The notes below the pieces were generated by a model that searched no databases, was not told the DNA's origin, and saw nothing but the letters and a program-made list of their open reading frames with translations. A program made the translations under genes and the position numbers. From UBA5314 sp039679855 (GTDB taxonomy: Bacteria; Bacillota; Syntrophomonadia; Syntrophomonadales; Syntrophomonadaceae), in assembly GCA_039679855.1 (NCBI GenBank), contig JBDKUE010000005.1:1-64000 (forward strand): a DNA stretch of 64,000 nucleotides, in the 5' to 3' direction. How positions within the stretch are numbered: the stretch's first letter is position 1; each line of letters starts with the position of its first letter. Shown here one piece after another: positions 24,969 through 33,916 of this stretch.

Positions 24969-25889
24969 GTGAAAATGAACCCCTGGTTTCTAATAGTACT
25001 GACACCCGCTATTATAATAGCAATTGTATGGATAAAGCTCGAGCGAGGCTTTAAACCCAGGAAATCCACCCGGGCTTTCTGGAGTTTGAGCCCCCTGTCC
25101 CTTTTCAAGAAGTTGGAAGGCTACATTTACGGCTCCCGCCCCCACTGGTATCTCAAACCGGCCACCTGGTCCTGGTTTATGAAACCCGGCCGCCCCGAAT
25201 CGGCTGACAGCTATCACGGCAAAGTCCTTACCGGCAACGATGCCGTAAAACTGGTAAGCCTTAATAAGCCGGTCGATCTGCGCAACCTGGAGTACGTAGT
25301 CCCCTACCCGCTGGCCCGGGATATTATTCTCGGACAGCCCCGGAGCCTGGTAGCGATGCGCTGCCCCTGCCGCGATCAAAAAAAGGACGCCTGCCAGCCC
25401 CTCGATGTTTGCCTGGTGGTGGGTGAACCGTTTGCCAGTTTTGCTGTAGAGCACCAGCCCGGCCGGGCGCGGTTTATCGCCCTCGATGAAGCCCTGGATA
25501 TTTTGAAAAGCGAAGAGGAGCGCGGTCATATTCACACCGCCTGGTTTAAAGACGCCATGCACAACCGTTTTTACTGTATCTGCAATTGCTGCAGCTGCTG
25601 CTGTCTGGGAATGAAGTGCTTTGATCGGGGGGCTCCGCGTTTAAGCCATTCCGGCTACCTGCCCCGGCTGGATGAAGAGGAATGCAGCGCCTGCGGCGTG
25701 TGCAGCACCGTTTGCCCCTTTGCGGCGATCGCCTGGAATGAGGAGCGGCCTGATTTTGAGTTTGGAAAATGTATGGGTTGTGGGCTGTGTGTTTCCCACT
25801 GCCCGGCTACGGCCTTGACCCTGGAATTGGCTCCCGATAAAGGGGTCCCGCTGGCTATAGACCGGCTTGTACGGGAAGAATTGAACTGA
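24969..25889 (+). CDS. Membrane-anchored Cys-rich ferredoxin-like protein
   Basis: 306 aa with an N-terminal membrane anchor (about 6-23). It then has 20 cysteines in four groups: CPCRDQKKDACQPLDVC (132-148), a very dense CICNCCSCCC with C217 (203-217), and two classical [4Fe-4S] sets CSACGVCSTVCP (239-249) and CMGCGLCVSHCP (268-278). The last two make an 8Fe ferredoxin module. The first two may bind further clusters. Such a protein could carry electrons at the membrane face; the partner is unknown. The GTG at 24969 has GGGAG 7 bases before it. Its end overlaps the convergent exporter gene by 35 bases. Confidence 0.82.
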   Translation: MKMNPWFLIVLTPAIIIAIVWIKLERGFKPRKSTRAFWSLSPLSLFKKLEGYIYGSRPHWYLKPATWSWFMKPGRPESADSYHGKVLTGNDAVKLVSLNKPVDLRNLEYVVPYPLARDIILGQPRSLVAMRCPCRDQKKDACQPLDVCLVVGEPFASFAVEHQPGRARFIALDEALDILKSEEERGHIHTAWFKDAMHNRFYCICNCCSCCCLGMKCFDRGAPRLSHSGYLPRLDEEECSACGVCSTVCPFAAIAWNEERPDFEFGKCMGCGLCVSHCPATALTLELAPDKGVPLAIDRLVREELN

Positions 25890-26505
25890 TCAAACCGCTT
25901 GAATATAAAAAGAGGTATACTCCGATAACCATGATGATGGCTCCGGTCAGGCAGTTGATGTAGCGGATATGGTTCTCATTGAGCCTGGTGTGAAAGAACT
26001 GCACCAGAGTGCAGAGCAGCAGCCACCAACCGGCTGATCCGGCAGCCACCCCGGCCATTAGCATTAATGCCGAAGGCCCGTGATGGGCGGCTGATAAACC
26101 CAACCCAGCAAAAACCGCGGCAAATGCCAGAAAGGTCATGGGATTGGACAGGGTGAGGAAAAAGCTGCTGACAAATAGACCCCACCGCTGGGCTGTGCCC
26201 GGGTCCTGGGTATTAGTATAAGGACGTGTGCTCAAGGAGCGCACCCCCATGATGACGAAAAACACCCCGGTTATCATTTGAAGCCCGGTGTGGCGGTAGT
26301 TGATAAATGAGGAAAGCCAGACCAGCCCCCAACCGGCTAATCCAGCGTATAACGCATCGGCCATTGCCGCTCCGAACCCGGTAATTAAACCCGCTTTAAA
26401 CCCATAGCGCAGGCCTCGTTGAATACAAAGCAAGGCGATTGGTCCAACTGGTGCAGCAATGCAAAAACCCACGACAATACCCGTGGGGAAAAGCTGAAAC
26501 TCCAT
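25855..26505 (-). CDS. LysE family exporter
   Basis: 216 aa with six predicted membrane spans. The N-terminus GIVVGFCIAAPVGPIALLCI with GLRYGFKAGLITGFGAAMADALY is the LysE/RhtB signature, and LSNPMTFLAFAAVFAGLG is the second conserved region. The family exports amino acids or related compounds; the substrate is not predictable. GGGGAGAG precedes the start. It converges with and overlaps the end of the ferredoxin-like gene. Confidence 0.88.
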   Translation of the reverse strand: MEFQLFPTGIVVGFCIAAPVGPIALLCIQRGLRYGFKAGLITGFGAAMADALYAGLAGWGLVWLSSFINYRHTGLQMITGVFFVIMGVRSLSTRPYTNTQDPGTAQRWGLFVSSFFLTLSNPMTFLAFAAVFAGLGLSAAHHGPSALMLMAGVAAGSAGWWLLLCTLVQFFHTRLNENHIRYINCLTGAIIMVIGVYLFLYSSGLISSILPVQAGL

Positions 26506-26773
26506 ATTCCACTCTCCCCTTATTCCTGAGAATCAATATACCACAACTTCTTTAGATTTCTAAGCCCTTCCTTAAAAAGAACGATGGCTCTTATAATTAA
26601 ACTTATTGCCTCTTATGGTAAACTATGGTATTCATAATAAGACTGGTTCTTTTAGATTTGACGCTAGAATCAGGGAATTGTTTTGCTCAAAATGCGTTGA
26701 AGCAGCCCCTGCCTTTGCTTTTCAAATCTGCCAGACTCGGTTACTATTGAATTTAAGGGGAGGGAGGGGCACC

Positions 26774-27655
26774 TTGCAAAAAGTGGTCTTGTATTACAAT
26801 CCAGTCGCCGGTGGCGGGCGTTTTAAAAACCGCCTGGACCAGGTTTTCGAAAATTTACAGGATGCTAACCTTCAGGTACTGCCCCGCAGGGTGAGCAGCA
26901 ATAGCGATATTGAACAGCATTTAGCAAGCCTCGATCCCGAAGACATACATACCCTGGTGGCTGCAGGTGGAGACGGAACCATCCACGGCCTGGTTAACGC
27001 ACTGATGAAAACCGATATTAAAATACCGGTAGCAATCTTTCCGGTCGGCACTTCCAATGATGTCGCCACCCACTTGAACATCCCCCTTAAATGCCGGCAA
27101 TATTGCAGATTGCTAAGCGTTGGTCAGTTGACGGACATCGATCTGGGCAGGGTAAACGAGCGCTATTTCATCAATGTGGCGGCCGCCGGTCTTCTAACCG
27201 ATACCGCCCATGAAGTCCAATACCGGTTAAAAAACGTACTGGGCCGGGGAGCCTACATACTCAAGTCATTGGAGAAAATTCCCCAGGTGCAAACCATGCA
27301 TTTAAAAATGGAGGTAGACGGTCAAAAGGCAGCCATGGATGCCATGCTCTTTCTGGTTTTAAACGGCGGAACCGCCGGAGGATTTCAAGGTTTGATGCCA
27401 GCCAGCGACATGAATGATGGGCTGCTGGATTTTCTGGCCATCAAACCGGTATCGCTGCACCAAGCTACCCAGCTTCTCTATAATTTTTTACGGGGGCACT
27501 TGCTGCAGAATGATAATATTTATTATTGCCAGGGCAAACAATTCCGCATTGAATTGGAGCCCGATACCAGCACCGACCTGGACGGGGAAATAGGCCCCGG
27601 ACTGCCCTGGGAGGTCAGCGTCTGTCCCTCGGCAATCAAGATGTGGCTACCTTGA
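26774..27655 (+). CDS. Diacylglycerol/lipid kinase family protein (YegS/BmrU-like)
   Basis: Lipid kinase of 293 aa. It shows YYNPVAGGG at the N-terminus, the nucleotide-binding AAGGDGTIHGLVNAL and FPVGTSNDVATHL, and a C-terminal FRIELEPDTSTDLDGE, all diagnostic for the DAGK catalytic family. The TTG at 26774 is chosen because the run GGGGAGGGAGGGG lies just before it and the protein then starts at the first strand of the fold; an open frame extends upstream to 26606 without family similarity. It probably phosphorylates diacylglycerol or a related lipid. Confidence 0.88.
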   Translation: MQKVVLYYNPVAGGGRFKNRLDQVFENLQDANLQVLPRRVSSNSDIEQHLASLDPEDIHTLVAAGGDGTIHGLVNALMKTDIKIPVAIFPVGTSNDVATHLNIPLKCRQYCRLLSVGQLTDIDLGRVNERYFINVAAAGLLTDTAHEVQYRLKNVLGRGAYILKSLEKIPQVQTMHLKMEVDGQKAAMDAMLFLVLNGGTAGGFQGLMPASDMNDGLLDFLAIKPVSLHQATQLLYNFLRGHLLQNDNIYYCQGKQFRIELEPDTSTDLDGEIGPGLPWEVSVCPSAIKMWLP

Positions 27656-27729
27656 CACCTGTAAACCTTTAATACGGGCTTAATCCAGATTTGAACTCTC
27701 TAAAACGCAGAATATAAGGAGGTCACACC

Positions 27730-28665
27730 ATGCGAAAATTTACATACCTACTGTGGGCGTGCTTGCTCATATTCTGCTTTATGCCTGAAGCCGCCGCCTC
27801 CCCACGTTTGATCGTTGACGGGCAGTTGCTGAACTGCGATGTTGCTCCATATATTGAAGAAGATCGCACCATGGTGCCTGCCAGCGCTCTATTTCAAGCC
27901 CTGGGAGCTGACGTTTCCTGGGATCCCGAGACTGAGACCATAGACGTACAGAAAGGGATTAACCTGCTTAAACTTACCGTTGGGCAGGCTGCGGCTATGT
28001 ATAACGAAGATATTATCACCTTTGATGCTCCGGTTCAGATAATAGACAGCCGGGCTATGGTTCCACTCAATTTGGCTGCCGAAGTCTTTAATGCCAAAGT
28101 GAATTGGGTGAACCTTAACGAAGACAACCAGATAATTGTAGTGCGCAACCCTATAATAGCCTCTAAAGTAGGGTTAAACAACGATACCTTCCGCAACACC
28201 CGCTGGGGTCAGAGCATGAACGAAGTGGTGCAGGCGGAGGGCAGTCCACCGCTTTACTCCACCGAGGGATCACTGGTTTACTTCGATGTATACTTCAACG
28301 AAATACCCTGCGACCTGGGCTATTATTTCCTGAACGACAGTCTGATACTGGGCTTCTATGATCTTCATGGAGAAAAGTTGGAAGGCAGCGCCAAGATAGA
28401 CCGGTTTAACTATTTGGGCGATACGCTCAGCGGCAGTTACGGAGCACCAGTAGTGGTTATGCAGAATTGGAGCAATCCGGAGTCATGGTATCTCGATGAT
28501 ATAGCATCAGCCATAGAGGCTGGGGACGTAGAATTGTTCAACGCCTGGTTTGACGAATATAGCATCATTTGCCTCTTCCTGGGCAAGAACGGCAGCAACC
28601 TGGGCATGGTTTGTGCCGACATAGATCAACTCGATAACGCTCTGGCCAGCCTCTTCGGCTATTAG
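27730..28665 (+). CDS. Secreted stalk-domain (copper amine oxidase N-terminal-like) protein
   Basis: 311 aa with a signal peptide (about 1-23, ending near AAASP). Next come two stalk repeats of the type found at the N-terminus of copper amine oxidases: VDGQLLNCDVAPYIEEDRTM and FDAPVQIIDSRAMVPLN with intervening WDPETETIDV. These repeats are widespread in Clostridia as surface modules and do not imply oxidase activity. The C-terminal half is of unknown fold. AGGAGG precedes the ATG and a strong terminator follows. A second protein of this class is encoded on the island at 30436. Confidence 0.8.
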   Translation: MRKFTYLLWACLLIFCFMPEAAASPRLIVDGQLLNCDVAPYIEEDRTMVPASALFQALGADVSWDPETETIDVQKGINLLKLTVGQAAAMYNEDIITFDAPVQIIDSRAMVPLNLAAEVFNAKVNWVNLNEDNQIIVVRNPIIASKVGLNNDTFRNTRWGQSMNEVVQAEGSPPLYSTEGSLVYFDVYFNEIPCDLGYYFLNDSLILGFYDLHGEKLEGSAKIDRFNYLGDTLSGSYGAPVVVMQNWSNPESWYLDDIASAIEAGDVELFNAWFDEYSIICLFLGKNGSNLGMVCADIDQLDNALASLFGY

Positions 28666-28708
28666 GCAAAAACCAGGGCGGCTGAGTTGAGCCGCCCTGG
28701 TTTTTGCC
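28665..28708. terminator. Strong bidirectional terminator
   Basis: GGCAAAAACCAGGGCGGCT and its exact inverse flank a GAGTTG loop. With A- and T-runs at the two sides it serves both the stalk-protein gene and the convergent 58-codon gene. Confidence 0.9.
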
Positions 28709-28709
28709 T

Positions 28710-28886
28710 CTAAAACATATTTAGCGCCGATTGGCACTGGCTAATTGCCGATTCCACCGATCTCATAGCTTTGGATAGTTCATCCCGAACCTGGGTATCA
28801 TGGACAGTCTGGCTTACGGTCTGGATGTCCAACCGGGCGTCCTTGAACTGGCTGATACAGGTCTGCAACAGGTTTTTGCTATCCAA
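28710..28886 (-). CDS. 58-residue helical protein (DUF1657-like)
   Basis: Short gene with TTG start seven bases after a perfect AAGGAGG. The product begins MDSKNLLQTCISQFKDARLD and is one or two amphipathic helices with heptad spacing, ending in SQCQSALNMF. Length and pattern resemble small spore-former proteins of the DUF1657 type, but this is only a resemblance. It is convergent with the stalk-protein gene, sharing its terminator. The function is unknown. Confidence 0.6.
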   Translation of the reverse strand: MDSKNLLQTCISQFKDARLDIQTVSQTVHDTQVRDELSKAMRSVESAISQCQSALNMF

Positions 28887-29143
28887 TGATCCACCTCCTT
28901 GTTAAGAGACCACAAATTCATCCGTTCAAACAAGGTCTCTATTGTATTTTTTATCCGGTCATTAAGTAGTTTCAACTTATTGACCCGGGGTTATGTAATG
29001 AAGATGAAATCAATGGAAAAGTGGCAGGCTGAGACTTTAACTATTGGGTATCAGATCCAGAAAAGAAGTGGAAATTGACAGGTGGAGCCGGCCTATTGTA
29101 TAATGACTGATGCCGGGTTTTCCGGAGTTCAATAGAAAATCGT

Positions 29144-29228
29144 GCGGCGGTGGTGGAACGGGCAGACACGTACGTTTGAGGGGCGTATCCTGCGAGGGGT
29201 GCGGGTTCAAGTCCCGCTCGCCGCACCA
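29144..29228 (+). tRNA. tRNA-Leu (anticodon GAG)
   Basis: 85 bases including encoded CCA. Acceptor GCGGCGG pairs with TCGCCGC. The anticodon stem TACGT/GCGTA carries loop TTGAGGG, giving GAG. A long variable arm is present, and the T-stem GCGGG/CCCGC carries TTCAAGT. This is the intact copy and the left attachment site of the integrated element. Confidence 0.93.
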
Positions 29229-29366
29229 TATTTGCCTAAATGTAGGGCTTTGCGAGGTTTGTTGTTAGAACAAATACGCAAAGTCCTTTTTGTTGATGCG
29301 TATCTGGTGAGCGTATCTGGTAAAAACGTATGAACCTCCTTCTTATAAAAATTAGGAGGTTTTTGT

Positions 29367-30329
29367 ATGGCTAAGCGGAGAGGAAAGATTGATGAGAAAA
29401 CCCTAAATGAAGTTCCATTAGTATCTGGAGGGAATGATTTCGATTACTGCGTTAAATTGTTCCTAGAGGATATGGAGCTAAGAAACCTTGCCTATCATAC
29501 TAGAAGATGGCACAAAGAAAACCTTCATTACATTAAAGTAACTTTGGGAAAACTAAACCTTCCAACCGAGCCTATTAACATTGAGGAAAAACATTTCAAG
29601 CAATGCATTCTCTACTGGAAACGGGATTGTTCCCTATCCCCCACTACAATTAATCATCGTATAAGAAGCATTAAGCAATTATTTTCCTTCCTAAATGGCG
29701 AAGGAATCGTTTGTGGTTCCCCTACAAATGGAGAAAAAATGAAAACTCCCCATATGATTATTCGCCCGTTTGAAGAAGATGAATTAAGATTACTCTTTAA
29801 CCAACCTGATAAGTCCACTTTTGTGGGTTTTCGAGACTATACAATTATGCTTGTTCTCTTAGATACTGGAGTAAGGTTGATAGAATTAGAAAATATGAAA
29901 CTAGATGATGTGAATTTAAGCAGTAATAAAATCCTTGTTTTCGGCAAAGGGGCTAAAGAGCGAGAAGTCGTCTTTCAATCAACCACAAAGCAGTTTCTTA
30001 TGCGCTACATAAGGTTAAGAAATCAACTGGAACATAATTACTTATGGATTTCTGAAATGGGTAATAGATTAAATCGTAAAACCCTCCAGGACAGGTTGAA
30101 GTTGTATGGGCATAAAGCTCAACTAACCAAGGTTAGAGTATCACCGCATACTTTTCGCCATACCTGCGCCAAAATGTATATCACTAAAGGCGGAGATATT
30201 CTCTCCCTTCAGAAAATTCTTGGGCATTCTTCACTTGAAATGGTGCGCCATTACGTAAATCTCTGGGGTTCTGATTTACAGCAAATGCACAAGAGGTATA
30301 GCCCAGTTGAAGGGCTTTTCGAAAACTAA
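29367..30329 (+). CDS. Tyrosine recombinase (integrase)
   Basis: 320 aa phage-type integrase. An N-terminal SAM-like core-binding domain (about 25-115) precedes the catalytic domain with Arg170 (DTGVRLIEL), Lys194 (GKGAKE), His261 and Arg264 (HTFRHTCAK), His287 (LGHSS) and the nucleophile Tyr296 (RHYVNL). All catalytic residues are present. It starts at ATG behind AGGAGG, 138 bases after the tRNA, and should catalyse integration at the tRNA-Leu site. A decayed copy of its N-terminal third lies beyond the right att at 41287. Confidence 0.93.
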   Translation: MAKRRGKIDEKTLNEVPLVSGGNDFDYCVKLFLEDMELRNLAYHTRRWHKENLHYIKVTLGKLNLPTEPINIEEKHFKQCILYWKRDCSLSPTTINHRIRSIKQLFSFLNGEGIVCGSPTNGEKMKTPHMIIRPFEEDELRLLFNQPDKSTFVGFRDYTIMLVLLDTGVRLIELENMKLDDVNLSSNKILVFGKGAKEREVVFQSTTKQFLMRYIRLRNQLEHNYLWISEMGNRLNRKTLQDRLKLYGHKAQLTKVRVSPHTFRHTCAKMYITKGGDILSLQKILGHSSLEMVRHYVNLWGSDLQQMHKRYSPVEGLFEN

Positions 30330-30435
30330 AGAAAATATATCAACGTGTATGTCTTGAACTAAAATCATTAATCAAAGGATAATTATGGCATTTTGTTGAA
30401 TTACACAAATAATAAAAATGGGAGGTTATTACAAC

Positions 30436-31680
30436 ATGAGACGTTTATCATTTGGCGTGGTATTAGGCTTGTTGTTAGCTTTGTTTGTATGTTCTACTGT
30501 TCAAGCAGATTCAATTAAACTCATTGTTAATGGAGTAACATCTTATCCTGATGCCCAAATAATTAATGGACGCACCTGTTTACCTATATCTTTAGTAGGT
30601 AATGCCGTGGGAGTAACCAATGATAATATTATTTGGGATGCCCCAAATCAAACAGTAACCATAATGAAAGGTGATAAAGTAATTCAAATGAAAATAGGCT
30701 CCTATACACTATTAGTTAATGGGGAAGCTGTATCTTTAGATGTTCCTCCTACTATTATAAATGGGAGAACTTATTTACCTGTAGCTTCTATTGGGAAAGC
30801 TTTAGGAGTAATCGTTACTTGGGATGGGGCTAATAATGCTGTTGTGATAGGCGCTGGTTCTTCGGGAGATATTTCATCTTCAAAAAAGATTTATTCCGAA
30901 AGCGATTTACCTGTTATCACTAAGGCAACAAACGGAATGCAATTTACAGTTAATAGCTATTATATCAGTAACACTGGTATTAAGTTTAATGTTACTTTAA
31001 CAAATAGCTCCTCTACATCAAATAAAGGCCAAACAATGACTTCAACGTGGCAAGTTTATGATGGAAAGAAAAACTTGAAGTTTATCGGACAAGATCAGAT
31101 TTTTTATGATACTCAGTATCTACATTCAGGACAATCAATAACTGGAAATATTATGTTTGCAGGTTTATCTAATAGTACAAGTTATATTACCTTGGAAGGC
31201 GGCTTATGGCAGTATATAGACAAAGCTGATTTTAGCGTAAGTTTCTATGTACCTAAAAGTTCAACTCTTCAAGATTCTTCTAATAATACAGGAACTAATA
31301 CCCAAAAAGATACAATAAGTAAAAGTGATTTACCATATACAATAAATGCTTCGAATGGTATGTCTATGAAAATTAATAAATATACCATTAATTCAAATGG
31401 AATTAGCCTTAACGTTACCTTTACAAACAATTCTTCCGTAATGAACAAAGGTAATGCAGTTATTGGTTGTACATATGAAATATACGATGGTAAAAATACT
31501 CTAAAATTTATTGACCAAGACCAATGTTTTTATGATGTTGGTGATTTGAGATGTGGACAGTCTGTAACAGGGGATATATATTTTGAAGGTCTTAGTAATG
31601 TTACGGATAAAATAACTTTAAGCGGGGATTTAGTACAAGGTGTGGATTATTATGATTTTGAAATAAATATTAAAGTATAA
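30436..31680 (+). CDS. Secreted stalk-domain protein with two DUF4352-like repeats
   Basis: 414 aa. A signal peptide (about 1-24, ending VQAD) is followed by paired copper-amine-oxidase N-terminal repeats (NGRTCLPISLVGNAVGV and NGRTYLPVASIGKALGV). Two immunoglobulin-like modules of about 110 aa follow and are clear duplicates: each contains VTLTNSSS or VTFTNNSS, then a YDGK..LKFI.QDQ..FYD run, then SGQSITGNIMFAGLSN or its variant. The modules resemble DUF4352. The ATG at 30436 is preferred because GGAGGT lies between it and the upstream ATG. It is likely a surface or secreted binding protein carried as cargo. Confidence 0.75.
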   Translation: MRRLSFGVVLGLLLALFVCSTVQADSIKLIVNGVTSYPDAQIINGRTCLPISLVGNAVGVTNDNIIWDAPNQTVTIMKGDKVIQMKIGSYTLLVNGEAVSLDVPPTIINGRTYLPVASIGKALGVIVTWDGANNAVVIGAGSSGDISSSKKIYSESDLPVITKATNGMQFTVNSYYISNTGIKFNVTLTNSSSTSNKGQTMTSTWQVYDGKKNLKFIGQDQIFYDTQYLHSGQSITGNIMFAGLSNSTSYITLEGGLWQYIDKADFSVSFYVPKSSTLQDSSNNTGTNTQKDTISKSDLPYTINASNGMSMKINKYTINSNGISLNVTFTNNSSVMNKGNAVIGCTYEIYDGKNTLKFIDQDQCFYDVGDLRCGQSVTGDIYFEGLSNVTDKITLSGDLVQGVDYYDFEINIKV

Positions 31681-31713
31681 AGGTTTTACAAAAACTGAAA
31701 CGGCCTTAGAATG

Positions 31714-31731
31714 AGCGGGAGAAATCCCGCT
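31714..31731 (+). terminator. Hairpin after the island stalk-protein gene
   Basis: AGCGGGA-GAAA-TCCCGCT with no real T-run; a weak terminator at best. Confidence 0.35.
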
Positions 31732-31815
31732 TAATATATGGTAATATATGGTTTGCTCCCCGGTAAATATTAGTTATAAAATTACATTTACCGCCATTAA
31801 AGGGAGCTATGTGGT

Positions 31816-31986
31816 ATGGATGTAATAAATAGGATTGAGAAATTACGTTTAGAACTTCATAGGTTGGCTACAGAGAAGGGGTTTCAAGATCCTCAAGTAA
31901 TTGAGGTTAGCGGGATTTTAGATGAGCTTATAAATGAATATTATTGGTTGGAGCAACTCAGGGCAAAAAGACCTATAGCGTCTTAA
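31816..31986 (+). CDS. Spo0E-like aspartyl-phosphate phosphatase
   Basis: 56-codon gene with GGGAG upstream of ATG 31816. The product forms a helical hairpin and contains VSGILDELINEYY, matching the Spo0E family signature S-x-x-L-D-x-L-I-x-x-Y. Spo0E proteins dephosphorylate Spo0A~P and so delay sporulation. Finding one on a mobile island implies that the element may modulate the host sporulation decision; that is inference. Length is typical for the family. The short helix before the motif (IEKLRLELHRLATEKG) also fits. Confidence 0.75.
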   Translation: MDVINRIEKLRLELHRLATEKGFQDPQVIEVSGILDELINEYYWLEQLRAKRPIAS

Positions 31987-32166
31987 TTAAGATTTTCACC
32001 ATAATAAATTATGTTGTCTGATGTTAAGCACCAATAGCTAATTTTATCGCATTTGCTTTTAATATTGCCTTTTTTCTTTATTTATTGGCTATTTTGATTA
32101 AAGCCCTAAATAAAAGCACCCCTGAGGGGTACTCAATGAGTGTATTTCATTTGCATATTAATTGCA

Positions 32167-32691
32167 TTACTCGTATTTTAGCATGTACTCCAACAATGCC
32201 ATTGATAGAAGGTCCTTTGCTAGATATTTTTGGTTCTTACAAAATTCCTGCCATTGAGAATAGATTTTCTCGTTTACTCTACTAGACATCATTTTTTCTT
32301 TATTGTCTGGTAGATTTACAACCATGGAGCTATACTTTGTATTGTTTTGTGATACACGTTCTTCTAAAACAACTAATCTTCGTAAAATATCTTTAATTAC
32401 TTCATCAGGCAATAGTTGAGTATTATCTTCACTGACTACATTTTGTATTTCATTTGTATTGTCCTGCATTTTTCTATATTGAACTGCCGGTGAAAAAGCA
32501 GATATCGTATCGTCCTGCTCTTTTGTACTATCAACTAAAATATATATTCCATCTACGCGCCTATATCCTGCCTTACTTAGTCTTTCTTTAATAGTTGAAT
32601 ATCCTATGTTTAATTCTTCAGCTATTGCCTTTAAAGATTTACCTTGCCTTAATTCCTCATTAATAAAATCAATTTTCTCCTGAATATTCAT
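32167..32691 (-). CDS. HTH DNA-binding protein of the island
   Basis: 174 aa. The N-terminus has a helix-turn-helix (GKSLKAIAEELNIGYSTIKERLSKAGY). A low-complexity linker follows, and the C-terminal segment from SSRVNEKIYSQWQEFCKNQ to LLSMALLEYML looks like a ribbon-helix-helix or dimerisation unit. It may be the element's copy-control or transcriptional regulator. The ATG at 32691 follows GGGAG; the longer frame has no ribosome site. It is minus-strand, convergent with the Spo0E-like gene. Confidence 0.6.
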   Translation of the reverse strand: MNIQEKIDFINEELRQGKSLKAIAEELNIGYSTIKERLSKAGYRRVDGIYILVDSTKEQDDTISAFSPAVQYRKMQDNTNEIQNVVSEDNTQLLPDEVIKDILRRLVVLEERVSQNNTKYSSMVVNLPDNKEKMMSSRVNEKIYSQWQEFCKNQKYLAKDLLSMALLEYMLKYE

Positions 32692-32935
32692 ATATATCAC
32701 TCCCTGTAATACAATTGCAATTCTTTGTATATATGTTAATGCTTTAGATAGTTTAATGCAATTGTATTTCAAAAGAAATGCACTAGTTTATTGATAAAAT
32801 AATGTTCCTTAAAAGGTGCTGCCCAAGCCGATAGGTAGCCCCCCTTCGATTAGATTTAATTATGATAAAAAATAAAGCCCCATAAATAAGGCTGTTCTCT
32901 ATCTCACGATCACTTAAGACTAATAACTACGAATT

Positions 32936-33490
32936 CTATTCATTTGTAACCCGAAGATTAAGAGCAGTCTTTTTGATTCTTTTATAACTATGTTCACTCA
33001 TAGCAATCTGTTTTGCTCCTAAGTCACGTACAATATATTCTCTATCTGAAGGGTTTTTACACCAACAATTACTAGGGGGTTTTAAATTAAGCATTTTGGC
33101 TTGCAGACCTCCACCATCAAATCTTTCATTCATGGCTCCACATGCTAAATCTATTGTCTCTCCATATTGAGATATACACCACGCATGATATTGCATAGGG
33201 GTATCATGTGGTTTCCATTGAAACCACGTGGTATAGTATTTCCATTTTGCAGAACCAGCAACAACATAACTTCTAATATCGAATAATTCTAATAAATCCT
33301 TAGTAAGATTAGCCACATAAATACATAGCTCTGCCCTACTATTGGTGTATTCAAAGGTTTTAATAATACAGTTTTCAATGATCTTTTTTATTTCTTCTGG
33401 GGTTTCTCCTTCTACTGGTATCTCACAACAATCTTTAAAAAACAAACCTGAACCACAAGGGCATTTTCTCTGGTATTTCTTTTTCACCAT
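32936..33490 (-). CDS. SEC-C zinc-ribbon protein with a transglutaminase-like core
   Basis: 184 aa. The N-terminus carries a SEC-C motif (CPCGSGLFFKDCC), the small zinc site also found at the end of SecA. The remainder shows the order Cys (RAELCIYVANLTKDLLELFDI), His (YHAWCIS) and Asp (ETIDLACG), reminiscent of the papain/transglutaminase-like Cys-His-Asp triad, so a hydrolase or adaptor role is possible. This second reading is by eye only. The function is unknown. AT-rich like the rest of the island. Confidence 0.55.
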   Translation of the reverse strand: MVKKKYQRKCPCGSGLFFKDCCEIPVEGETPEEIKKIIENCIIKTFEYTNSRAELCIYVANLTKDLLELFDIRSYVVAGSAKWKYYTTWFQWKPHDTPMQYHAWCISQYGETIDLACGAMNERFDGGGLQAKMLNLKPPSNCWCKNPSDREYIVRDLGAKQIAMSEHSYKRIKKTALNLRVTNE

Positions 33491-33916
33491 ATTCTCCTAT
33501 ATAATCATTTTCTTTTTGGAAATATTAAAACAAAACTTTGGTTTATTTTGCATCACTTGATTTTTTCTATTTAATGAATTGTTTAACCATTGCCTACCGG
33601 CGGTCGCCTTCCAGCGGGGAGTAATGTCTTTTTTGCCCTAAGGGTCAAAAAATCCATTACGTCGGAATTTCTCATTTTCTTCTATTTCACTTTTAAAATA
33701 ATGAACGCAATGGCTAAAAATTTCCACGTTCATTTTTTATTTTATTCATGCTGGTTTATGGGGGGCAAGCCCCCATCCCCCAACATCGGAAGTAAAACTA
33801 AAAAGTAAATCCTGAAATCTTAAGGGTTTTACGTAGGCTTATGATAAATATATTATCACCTAATTTTGGTGTGAAGCTCTTTATATAGCTTATCATCCAT
33901 TTTGGGGGTAATATTT
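33491..33916. other. Gene-free stretch with a G/C hairpin
   Basis: I see no credible gene. A perfect GC-rich hairpin, ATGGGGGGC-AA-GCCCCCAT, occupies 33758-33776 without a T-run, and short G/C-rich patches stand out against the AT-rich surroundings. Confidence 0.4.

Noticed and set aside
29142..29333. Open frame over the tRNA-Leu gene (and its twin at 41068-41268)
   Set aside because: It reads through the tRNA and att sequence; no ribosome site or protein family. The duplication is explained by the att repeat.
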